A DNA stretch of 64,000 bases from JACCTU01 sp963769665 (GTDB taxonomy: Bacteria > Actinomycetota > Thermoleophilia > Gaiellales > Gaiellaceae), in NCBI GenBank assembly GCA_963769665.1, contig CAVYMQ010000003.1, positions 806,001-870,000 on the forward strand. Direction: 5' to 3'. Under the pieces are notes generated by a model. The model was given only the letters and a program-made list of their open reading frames with translations, searched no databases and had not been told where the DNA came from. Position numbers and translations under genes: made by a program. Each line of letters begins with the position of its first letter. The stretch's first letter is position 1. Below, in pieces: positions 43,720-51,105 of this stretch.

Positions 43720-45309
43720 TTACTTCGTCAGGACGAGCTTGCGCGTGACGGTCGCGCCGCGCGCGCCGTTCGTCGAGACGCTCGTGAAGGTCAGACGGGT
43801 CGTAGCCGCCAGCGAGCGCGTGACGCTTTTCGGAACGGTGAAGCGAAGGTCGTTGTTGCCGGTTCGCAAGACGCGGGTCCCGAGCGAGAAGCTACCGAGC
43901 CGTCCGTCGAGCTTCCCCGTCCCACTCGAGAAGACGACGAGTCGAACGACGCGCTTCTTCTTCGACACGCGGAGCGTTTCCGGGCCGTAGACGGCGATCG
44001 AGGGGGGCTCCTCGCCGGTCAGGGAGGGGACGGTCGGGCCCGTGTAGGTGCCCGCAGGCGGCGGCGTGGAGGTGGCCAGCGTCTTCTTGTCGACGGTGAT
44101 CGACCCGCTCACGCTGAACAGCGCGGCGTCGACGTTGACGGACGGGTTGGGAAGCGAGACGAGGCCGACGTCGCTCCACGAGCAGGTGTCCCAGGGCACG
44201 CTCAGGCTCGCCGTCGAGCCGCTCAGCGCGAGCGGAATCGCCGGGCTGGCGGCTGCCGTCCACCTGAACATCGGGCGCGCGCCGATGCCGAAGGGCACGG
44301 TCACGCTCACGTTCAGGGTTGCCGCGTAGCAGGGGCCGTCGCTTGCGCCGGTGCCGCGCTTGAACGCGACGTAGCGCGCCGCGAGATGGTTCACGGGGAT
44401 CTTCTGGGTCGCGAGCGTGCCCGAGCCGCTGCCGGTGAGCGTCGTCGAGTAGGCCGGCGGCATGATTCCCTTGAGGCCGATCGCGGTGTACCCACCGGTC
44501 ATGTTCGCGACCGTCCAGTCGTGGAAGACGTCGCCGAGCGTCGAGCCCTTGGCGGTGAGCGTCTGCATGAGCAGGTCGCCGGCGCCGACCCCCGGGTCGT
44601 TCACCGTCTTGCCGCGTTGGAAGAGGTCGTTGACCGTCCCGCCGCCAAAGCGCTCGCTCAGGAACTCGAAGAAGTGCCAGCGCGAATAGCCCAGCGCCTC
44701 GTAGTCGGTCGCGCCGCACGATTCGCCGTTGCAGGTGAGCGACATGTCGGGCAGGCCGATCGTCTCGAGGAGCGGCATCGGGCTCGAACCGCCGAAGTCG
44801 ACTGCGAGCGGGAAGCCGATGAACCGGAAGCCGGCCCACTCGGCGCTCGCCTCGAGCACGGAGGGGTCCATGTGCGACCAGATGCCGTACTGGACGAGAT
44901 GGAAGAGCTCGTGCATCGCGACCGACGGCAGGTTGGTCGAGCCGTCGTCAATGTGGATGTAGCCCCACGTCTGCGCGCCGGCGGTCTCGGGGAAGGCCAG
45001 GCCCGCGGCCGGGATCGCGGCGAGGTCGGTGACGTAGACGTCGATCAGGCCGTCGCCATCGCTGAGAGGCGCAGGGTAGCCCCACTCGCCGACGAGTGTG
45101 CTGTAGGCGCGTTCGAAATTGCCCGCGAGGTCGCCCGCGCGCTGCTGGGTGATCGGCGAGGGGCTACCGACCTGTCCGGTGTAGTGGAGCTGGAAGTGCG
45201 GGGTCGTCATCGTCTCCGGCAGGCCGAGGATCCGGGCTGCGGAGGCAGGCTGCGCCCAGAGAGCGCCGAGCAGGGCTGTGAGCACGCAGAAACGGACGAG
45301 CCGAGGCAT
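43720..45309 (-). CDS. Secreted putative zinc metalloprotease (MXAN_6640-like)
   Basis: The 529-residue protein has a signal peptide (FCVLTALLGALWAQPASA) and an N-terminal peptidase domain with HELFH in AMHELFHLVQYGIW, followed by Glu in ASAEWAGFR as a candidate third ligand: a gluzincin-like arrangement. Earlier are HFQLHYTGQ and DVYVTDLAAI, typical of this myxobacterial-type protease family. The C-terminal 200 residues are beta-rich and probably an adhesion domain. It leads the operon with the amidase and FnIII-like protein. Confidence 0.75.
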   Translation of the reverse strand: MPRLVRFCVLTALLGALWAQPASAARILGLPETMTTPHFQLHYTGQVGSPSPITQQRAGDLAGNFERAYSTLVGEWGYPAPLSDGDGLIDVYVTDLAAIPAAGLAFPETAGAQTWGYIHIDDGSTNLPSVAMHELFHLVQYGIWSHMDPSVLEASAEWAGFRFIGFPLAVDFGGSSPMPLLETIGLPDMSLTCNGESCGATDYEALGYSRWHFFEFLSERFGGGTVNDLFQRGKTVNDPGVGAGDLLMQTLTAKGSTLGDVFHDWTVANMTGGYTAIGLKGIMPPAYSTTLTGSGSGTLATQKIPVNHLAARYVAFKRGTGASDGPCYAATLNVSVTVPFGIGARPMFRWTAAASPAIPLALSGSTASLSVPWDTCSWSDVGLVSLPNPSVNVDAALFSVSGSITVDKKTLATSTPPPAGTYTGPTVPSLTGEEPPSIAVYGPETLRVSKKKRVVRLVVFSSGTGKLDGRLGSFSLGTRVLRTGNNDLRFTVPKSVTRSLAATTRLTFTSVSTNGARGATVTRKLVLTK

Positions 45310-45346
45310 CCTCAGCGGAATCGGCGGGAACGCCCGGGAACTTGAG

Positions 45347-45466
45347 CTAATCCAGGGCCAGGTAGAGCAGCGCGACCCCCACCGAGCCGGCGAACAGCAC
45401 CAGGAACAGGGCGAACAGGCCCCAGCCGATGAGCATTCCCCTGCGGGCGGTCTCCGGGTCGTTCAC
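45347..45466 (-). CDS. 39-aa membrane protein at the end of the cytochrome oxidase operon
   Basis: GTG 45466 overlaps the last codon of ctaB by 4 nt. The peptide has a short charged head (VNDPETARRG) and one membrane helix (MLIGWGLFALFLVLFAGSVG continuing to LYLALD). Size and position suggest a small oxidase subunit or assembly factor, similar in style to single-span subunit IV proteins. No family match is recognised. Confidence 0.55.
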   Translation of the reverse strand: MNDPETARRGMLIGWGLFALFLVLFAGSVGVALLYLALD

Positions 45467-46641
45467 GCGATCAAGGGGTCGACGGCCATGGCCACGAAGA
45501 GCAGCGCGAGGTAGGCGAGGGAGTAGTGGAAGAGCACTGCCGCTCGAGCGGGAACGAACTCGCGGCGCAGGCGCCAGGCGAGCCAGAGGAAGGCGGCGCC
45601 CAGCGCGACCGCCGCGACGAGGTACAGCGCTCCGAACATCCCGAACGCGACCGGCACGAGCGTCACCACGATCAGCACGACGGTGTAGAGCAGGATCTGC
45701 CGGACGGTCTCGCGCTCGCCACGGACGACGGGAAGCATCGGGATCCCTGCCGCCTGGTAGTCGCGCTTGATCAGGAGTGCGAGCGCCCAGAAGTGCGGCG
45801 GCGTCCAGAAGAAGACGATCGCGAAGAGCGCGAGTGCGGGAAGGGTGAGGTCGCCGGTCGCGGCTGCCCAGCCGACGAGCGGAGGAACCGCACCGGCCAC
45901 GCCGCCGATCACGATGTTCTGCGGCGTTGTGCGCTTCAGCCAGCGCGTGTAGACGAGGACGTAGAAGAGGTTGCCGACGAGTGCGAGCACGGCGGTGAGC
46001 ACGTTGGTGAAGGTCGCGAGCAGCGCGAACGAGAGCGCGGAGAGCGCCAGCCCGAACTCGAGCGCACGCTCGGGCGCGATCCGTCCCGTCGCGACCGGGC
46101 GCGAGCGCGTTCGCTTGCCCATCAGCTTGTCGATGTCCGCATCGAGGACGTGGTTGAGCGCACTTGCCCCCCCGCACGCGAGCGCGAGGCCGATGAGCAG
46201 CGCTGCGAGGTCGGCGAGGTCCGGCACTCCGCCGGCGCCGACGAACATCCCGCACGCACCGGTCAGGAGGAGCAGCGACATGATGCGCGGCTTCGTCAGC
46301 GTCACGTAGTCGCGCCACGAGCCGGCGGGAACGTGCTCACCACGGAAGAGCTGCGCGGTGGACACGGCGATCACCGCAAGTGCAACGGCCGCGGCGATCA
46401 CGTGCACGGTGCCGGCCCACCATGTTCCGATCGCAACGAGGAAGGAGACGAGCGAGGCGAGTGCCCAGGGCAGCAACCGCGGGTGCGCGCGCCAGGCTGC
46501 GATGACGACCGCGACGAGCAGGGGCAGCGCGATCGCGGCGAGGGCGCGGTGCGCGATCCCGAGCGACCCGCTCGCGACGGTCGCGGCAGCGGCGGCAGTC
46601 GCGCCCAGGCCGCACAGGCGAAGCCACGGGCCGGGCGTCAC
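45463..46641 (-). CDS. ctaB: Protoheme IX farnesyltransferase with an N-terminal CtaA-like extension
   Basis: CtaB makes heme O by adding a farnesyl group to heme B. The UbiA-type domain (about 110-392) has the Asp-rich motif NHVLDADIDKLMGKRTRSRP and the second motif DYQAAGIPMLPVV, with WRDYVTLTKPRIMSL at its start. From GTG 46641 there are about 105 extra residues with four membrane helices and two helix-associated His (GIAHRALAAIALPLLV and GTVHVIAAAVALAVIA), resembling half of heme A synthase (CtaA). Canonical CtaB is about 300 aa, so the extension is real or a fusion remnant. It overlaps ctaD by 4 nt. Confidence 0.85.
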   Translation of the reverse strand: MTPGPWLRLCGLGATAAAAATVASGSLGIAHRALAAIALPLLVAVVIAAWRAHPRLLPWALASLVSFLVAIGTWWAGTVHVIAAAVALAVIAVSTAQLFRGEHVPAGSWRDYVTLTKPRIMSLLLLTGACGMFVGAGGVPDLADLAALLIGLALACGGASALNHVLDADIDKLMGKRTRSRPVATGRIAPERALEFGLALSALSFALLATFTNVLTAVLALVGNLFYVLVYTRWLKRTTPQNIVIGGVAGAVPPLVGWAAATGDLTLPALALFAIVFFWTPPHFWALALLIKRDYQAAGIPMLPVVRGERETVRQILLYTVVLIVVTLVPVAFGMFGALYLVAAVALGAAFLWLAWRLRREFVPARAAVLFHYSLAYLALLFVAMAVDPLIA

Positions 46642-48266
46642 GTGAGCTGCTCCTGCAGCCGGCGGCGAAGGTCGCGCAAGGGGCGCGGGCTCGAGATGTA
46701 CGGCACCTTGTCGAAGTTGTGCTCCGGAGGCGGAGAGGTCGTGTACCACTCGAGCGTGTCGCCGAGCCAAGGGTCGTTCCCGACGCGCCGCGCCTTCCGC
46801 GAGCGCCAGACGTTGATCAGGAAGACGAGCGTGCCGAGCGCGAGCGTGAACGAGCCGATCGTCGAGACGACGTTCCACGTCTCCCACCACGGCGCGTCGC
46901 GGTAGCCCGAGACGCGCCGGGGCATTCCGAGCAGCCCGAGGAAGTGTTGCGGCCCGAACGTCAGGTTGATCCCGATGAAGTAGAGCCAGAAGTTCCACTT
47001 GCCGAGGCCCTCGCCGAGCATGCGCCCGAACATCTTCGGCCACCAGTAGTAGAGGCCCGCAAAGATGCCGAAGATCGAGCCGCCGAAGAGCACGTAGTGC
47101 ATGTGCGCGACGACGAAGTACGTGTCGTGCACCTGCCAGTCGAAGGGGAACGCGGCGACCATGATCCCCGTCAGCCCGCCGATCGTGAACACGGAGACGA
47201 GGCCGAGCGCGAAGAGCATCGGCGTCGCGAACGTGATGTTCCCGCGCCAGAGCGTTGCGAGCCAGTTGATGATCTTGATCCCCGTCGGCACGCCCACGAG
47301 CACCGACGCGATCATGAAGAAGCCGTTCAGGAAGTTCGGCATCCCGACGGCGAACATGTGGTGCGCCCACACGAGCATCGAGACGAACGCGATTCCGACC
47401 GTCGAGAACGCAATCGCCGTATAGCCGAAGATCGGCTTGCGTGCGAAGACGGGAATCACCTCGGAGACGATCCCGAACGCAGGCAGAACCATGATGTAGA
47501 CCTCGGGGTGGCCGAAGAACCAGAACATGTGCTGGTAAAGTACGGCGTTGCCGCCCTCGTCGGGCAGGAAGAAATGCGTTCCCGCAGTCCGGTCGAGCAG
47601 GAGCATCGTCAAGGCCGCCGCGACGGCGGGCAGCGCGATGATCAGCAGCCACGCATAGGTGTAGATCGTCCAGACGAACAGCGGCATGCGCATCCACGAC
47701 ATGCCTGCGGTTCGCATCGTGTGCACCGTCGCGACGAAGTTGATGGCGCCTGCGAGCGACGACACCGCCAACAGGTGCAAAGCAAGGATCGTCAGGTCGA
47801 CAGAGGTTCCCGTGCGTGCCGCGTAGGGCGGGTAGAGGTACCAGCCGGTGTCCGCGGCGCCTCCTGCGGAGAACCACGAGCTGTAGAGCACGATCCCGCC
47901 GAGCAGGAACGTCCAGTACGAGAACGCGTTCAGGCGCGGGAAGACCATGTCCCTTGCGCCGATCATCAGCGGCACGAGGAAGTTCCCGAAGCCCGCGAGG
48001 ATCGGGACGATGACCAGGAAGACCATCGTCAGCCCGTGCATGGTGAAGAGCTGGTTGAAGGTCTGTCGGCTGACGAAGTCTGCGGTCTCGGGCGTCAGCA
48101 GCTCTGTGCGGATCAACAGCGCCATCACTCCGCCAAGCAGGAAGAAGACGAGGCTCGTCGAGATGTAGAGCAGCCCGATCCGCTTGTGGTCGGTCGTGAC
48201 GAGCCAGCTCGCGAAGCGGCCGCGGTACCACGGCACCGGGTAGATCGGCTCCGCGCGAACGGCCAC
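46638..48266 (-). CDS. ctaD: Cytochrome c oxidase subunit I
   Basis: This is the catalytic heme-copper subunit (aa3 type). The 542-residue protein has about 12 helices and the ligands: heme a His in FTMHGLTMVFL, the His-Tyr cross-link and CuB ligand in FGHPEVYIMVLP, CuB His-His in WAHHMFAVG, and the paired heme His in VAHMHYVLFGG. GTG start overlaps the ctaC stop by one base. The operon is ctaC-ctaD-ctaB-small protein; no subunit III (ctaE) is seen in the window. Confidence 0.97.
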   Translation of the reverse strand: MAVRAEPIYPVPWYRGRFASWLVTTDHKRIGLLYISTSLVFFLLGGVMALLIRTELLTPETADFVSRQTFNQLFTMHGLTMVFLVIVPILAGFGNFLVPLMIGARDMVFPRLNAFSYWTFLLGGIVLYSSWFSAGGAADTGWYLYPPYAARTGTSVDLTILALHLLAVSSLAGAINFVATVHTMRTAGMSWMRMPLFVWTIYTYAWLLIIALPAVAAALTMLLLDRTAGTHFFLPDEGGNAVLYQHMFWFFGHPEVYIMVLPAFGIVSEVIPVFARKPIFGYTAIAFSTVGIAFVSMLVWAHHMFAVGMPNFLNGFFMIASVLVGVPTGIKIINWLATLWRGNITFATPMLFALGLVSVFTIGGLTGIMVAAFPFDWQVHDTYFVVAHMHYVLFGGSIFGIFAGLYYWWPKMFGRMLGEGLGKWNFWLYFIGINLTFGPQHFLGLLGMPRRVSGYRDAPWWETWNVVSTIGSFTLALGTLVFLINVWRSRKARRVGNDPWLGDTLEWYTTSPPPEHNFDKVPYISSPRPLRDLRRRLQEQLT

Positions 48267-49240
48267 TACTGCTCGCCTCCCACGCGACGCGTGTACGCGA
48301 ACAAGTTGTCGAGCTGCTCGTCGCTCCAGTCACGGCCGATCGCCGGCATCTCGCCCCGGCCCTCACGGAGGAGGGTCTCGAGCGCGTCGCGGTCAGCAAG
48401 CGTGGGGTTTCCTCCGAGCGTCGGCCCCACGAGTTGTGGCCCACTCACGTTGTGGCACTTCGCGCAGGTCGCCTCGAACTGCGCCTGCCCGCTTCCGGAG
48501 AGGCGCCTGAGCTCCGCTTCGAATCCGCCTGCGTCCACTGCTCGCACGATCATCGTCATCTCTGCGTGCTGTAGACCGCAGAACTCGGCGCAGCTGCCCT
48601 CGTAGTCGCCGCTCGACTCGGCGCGGAACCAGGTGTGGTTGAGCACTCCAGGGATCGCATCGATCTTCCCACCGAGCGCCGGAATCCACCACGAGTGGAT
48701 CACGTCGTAGTCGGGGGCGGTCACGTTCAGCTCGACGGTTCGGTCGACGGGGACGACCATCGTGTCGTACGTGATGCGTCCGTCGGGGTAGCGGAACTCC
48801 CAGTAGAAGCGTTGGCCCTCGACGTCGATCACGAGGTTCGGCTCGTCTGCCGGCTCGCTCGCCGCTCGCGTGACGTCGGTGACCGCGGGCAGCTTGTAGA
48901 AGACGAAGCCGACCACGATCGCAACGAGGAACACGGGCACGATCGTCCACATCACCTCGAGCCGCGTGTTGCCGTGGATCTGCGGGCCTTCGGCGTCGAC
49001 CGGCCGGTTCTGGCGGCGGTACCTGATCAGAAAGACGACGAGTGCGATCTCGACCGCGAAGAAGACGACGCCCGTGACGCCGAGCAGGAGGTAGTACGTG
49101 TCGTTGATCGCCTCGGCGTTCGGAGACTTCGGGTCGACCGGCGTCAGGCCCGCGTTGTCGGCCAGCGCGGGCGCCGCGGACGCGAGCGCACCGAGGGCGA
49201 CAGCGGCGATCGAAGCGAGGCGGCCCACAGGCGGTGGCAT
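48266..49240 (-). CDS. ctaC: Cytochrome c oxidase subunit II with fused cytochrome c domain
   Basis: The 324-residue protein has a signal sequence (SIAAVALGALASAAPALA), two membrane helices (about 48-75 and 92-113) and the periplasmic CuA domain with CAEFCGLQHAEM. A C-terminal c-type heme domain (about 235-324) carries CAKCHNVSG, so this is a caa3-type subunit II that can take electrons through its own heme c. It is first in the operon and divergent from the 95-aa gene at 49251. Confidence 0.96.
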   Translation of the reverse strand: MPPPVGRLASIAAVALGALASAAPALADNAGLTPVDPKSPNAEAINDTYYLLLGVTGVVFFAVEIALVVFLIRYRRQNRPVDAEGPQIHGNTRLEVMWTIVPVFLVAIVVGFVFYKLPAVTDVTRAASEPADEPNLVIDVEGQRFYWEFRYPDGRITYDTMVVPVDRTVELNVTAPDYDVIHSWWIPALGGKIDAIPGVLNHTWFRAESSGDYEGSCAEFCGLQHAEMTMIVRAVDAGGFEAELRRLSGSGQAQFEATCAKCHNVSGPQLVGPTLGGNPTLADRDALETLLREGRGEMPAIGRDWSDEQLDNLFAYTRRVGGEQ

Positions 49241-49250
49241 TCTACGAAGG

Positions 49251-49538
49251 GTGAGCGCAAAGACGAGGGTGGACCTGCCGCCCGGGGTCGCGGGTCGGAT
49301 CGAGGTCTATGTGAACGGCGTCCGGCAGGTCGAGGGCCGCGACTACGGTCGTCGTGACGATTCGCTCGTGTTCGACCGGGAGTTGGCCCGGGAAGGGCGG
49401 CTCGGGTTCTGGCGCTGGCTGAGCATCGTCCTCGGGATCGCCGGGACGTACCGGCAGAACGACAGCGTGGACGTCGTCTACGAGCACGGTGGGCGCCGCA
49501 TGGTCGCGCCCGGGCTGCCGCTCGTCAGCGACGAATAG
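49251..49538 (+). CDS. 95-aa conserved-looking small protein
   Basis: The GTG at 49251 gives SAKTRVDLPPGVAGRIEVYV, then a short amphipathic stretch (RLGFWRWLSIVLGIAGTY) and VDVVYEHGGRRMVAPGLPL. The upstream extension to 49098 overlaps the divergent ctaC and is low-complexity, so it is not used. It is probably a soluble or peripheral beta protein; no family is recognised. It is followed by the Glu-Pro repeat gene 30 nt on. Confidence 0.55.
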   Translation: MSAKTRVDLPPGVAGRIEVYVNGVRQVEGRDYGRRDDSLVFDRELAREGRLGFWRWLSIVLGIAGTYRQNDSVDVVYEHGGRRMVAPGLPLVSDE

Positions 49539-49568
49539 CTCTTTCGGAGCCGTCGTCATACTTGCCGC

Positions 49569-51074
49569 ATGAACGACGCCGAGTGGCCTGCGCCCGAGCC
49601 CACGACACCGCGTGAGCCCGAGCGGCGGACGACGCCCCTGCCTCGGGTCGAGGACCTGCCGGTCGCCGAGCAGGGCTACGACCGCGAGAAGGTCCGCGAG
49701 GCCTTCGACGCCTTTTACCGCCACGCCGCCCAGCTCGACGCGACGCTGAGCACGCTCGAGGCGGTCGAGGTCTTCCAGCGCACGTCCGCCGAGCTCCGCG
49801 CCGAGCTGCGGAACATCCGCGGTTCCGGCTGGACGGTGCAGTCCTGGCAAGGAGGCACGGGGTATGCAGGCGGTGGAGGCTCGCGCGGGCGGGTCAGCGA
49901 GTGGACGCTGCCGCCGTCGTTCCCCCGGCTCGCGTTGGAGTTCGGTTTTCTGATCGCGATCGGCGTCGTCGTCGGCGTTGCAGGCTGGTCGGCGCTGACG
50001 ATCGTCCTCGTGATGGGTCTCGCGCTCGGGGTCGTGCTGCTGCTCGAGTGGGTCGCCGCGCGCGAGCGGGCGATCCCGCGCGCCGCGGCTCCCGCGGCTG
50101 CGCCCGACCTCGATCGTGAGGAGCCGGCCGAGCTTCCCGTCGGCGAGGGCTGGGTCGCGCAGGAGGAAGGCCCCGAGGCGCTGACGATGCTCGACAACGA
50201 GGTCGTCGAGGTCGTTACTGACGCGGAACCGGAGCCCGAGCCGGAGGAAGCGGAGCCGGAGGAGGCGGAGCCCGAGCCCGAGCCGGAGGAAGCGGAAGTT
50301 GAGCCGGAAGCTGATGTGCCCCCGCTCGAAGCGCAGGTGCTTGAACCCGAGCCGGAGCCTGAGCCCGACCCGGAGCCGGAGCCGGAGCCGGAGCCCGAGC
50401 CGGAAGCCGACGTGCCACCGCTCGAGGCCCAGGTCCTGGAGCCCGAGCCGGAGCCCGAGCCCGAGCCCGAGCCGGAGGCGGTCGAGCTGCCCCTCGAGGA
50501 AGAGGACGAGCCCATCGCGGGGTTTGTCGAACTGGTCGACGAGAAGGCCCCAAGGCGGTTCGGCCTCTTCGGTCGCCGCCGTGCAGCGGTCGTGACAGCA
50601 GTCGCTCTTCCGGAACCTGAGCCGGAGCCCGAGCCCGAGCCCGAAGCGGAGCCCGAGACCGAGCCGGAGCCGGAACCGGTCGAGCTCGACCAGCAGCTCG
50701 ATCCGTGGGAGCAGGAAGCTCAGCTTCCCGACGTGCCGGTCGAGGAGGAAGAGCAGCAGCTCGTCGAGCCACCGCGTCGCAGCTGGTTTCGCCGCAAGGC
50801 ACCGGAGCAGGAGGCAGAGCTCGAGGAGCTGCTCCCTCTCGCGGCGGCGTCGGTACCGGAGCCCGAGCCAGAGCCGGAGCCGGAGCCCGAACCAGAGCCG
50901 GAGCCGGAGCCCGAACCAGAGCCGGAGCCGGAGCCCGAACCAGAGCCCGAGCCCGACGAGGAGCCCGAAGACCAGGGCCCGCTGCCGGTCGACCTCCTCG
51001 CCGAGCAGGCGGCGGCCGCGCTCGAGCGTTCGCGCGCGCGCCGGCGCACGGCCCGTCGCGCCCGCCGCCGCTAG
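49569..51074 (+). CDS. Membrane protein with long Glu-Pro repeat tail
   Basis: The 501-residue protein starts with a Pro-rich head, then a helical segment (about 36-85, YDREKVREAFDAFYRHAAQL) and two closely spaced membrane helices (about 118-160). From about residue 215 to 470 it is dominated by (Glu-Pro)n runs broken by hydrophobic modules such as DVPPLEAQVLEP (twice) and basic blocks like FGLFGRRRAAVV and SWFRRKAPEQEAE. The end is Arg-rich (RSRARRRTARRARRR). Such stiff acidic Pro-rich tails span periplasm or crowd scaffolds, as in TonB-like or polar organisers. The function is unknown. Confidence 0.7.
   Translation: MNDAEWPAPEPTTPREPERRTTPLPRVEDLPVAEQGYDREKVREAFDAFYRHAAQLDATLSTLEAVEVFQRTSAELRAELRNIRGSGWTVQSWQGGTGYAGGGGSRGRVSEWTLPPSFPRLALEFGFLIAIGVVVGVAGWSALTIVLVMGLALGVVLLLEWVAARERAIPRAAAPAAAPDLDREEPAELPVGEGWVAQEEGPEALTMLDNEVVEVVTDAEPEPEPEEAEPEEAEPEPEPEEAEVEPEADVPPLEAQVLEPEPEPEPDPEPEPEPEPEPEADVPPLEAQVLEPEPEPEPEPEPEAVELPLEEEDEPIAGFVELVDEKAPRRFGLFGRRRAAVVTAVALPEPEPEPEPEPEAEPETEPEPEPVELDQQLDPWEQEAQLPDVPVEEEEQQLVEPPRRSWFRRKAPEQEAELEELLPLAAASVPEPEPEPEPEPEPEPEPEPEPEPEPEPEPEPEPDEEPEDQGPLPVDLLAEQAAAALERSRARRRTARRARRR
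50230..50965 (+). repeat. Glu-Pro coding repeat region with a duplicated module
   Basis: Codons GAG-CCN and GAA-CCN alternate over long runs (for example 50341-50405, 50441-50480, 50860-50960). A module coding for DVPPLEAQVLEPEPEPEP appears at 50312-50362 and again at 50408-50460, 96 nt apart. Slippage-prone repeats like this are expected to vary in length between strains. Confidence 0.75.
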
Positions 51075-51105
51075 CCCCCGTCTCGTCCCTAGTCTTCACC
51101 CGAGC

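Noticed and set aside
50230..50965. Regular repeats that could suggest a CRISPR array or satellite
   Set aside because: Repeat is in frame with codon-level variation (Glu-Pro), no unique spacers and no cas gene.
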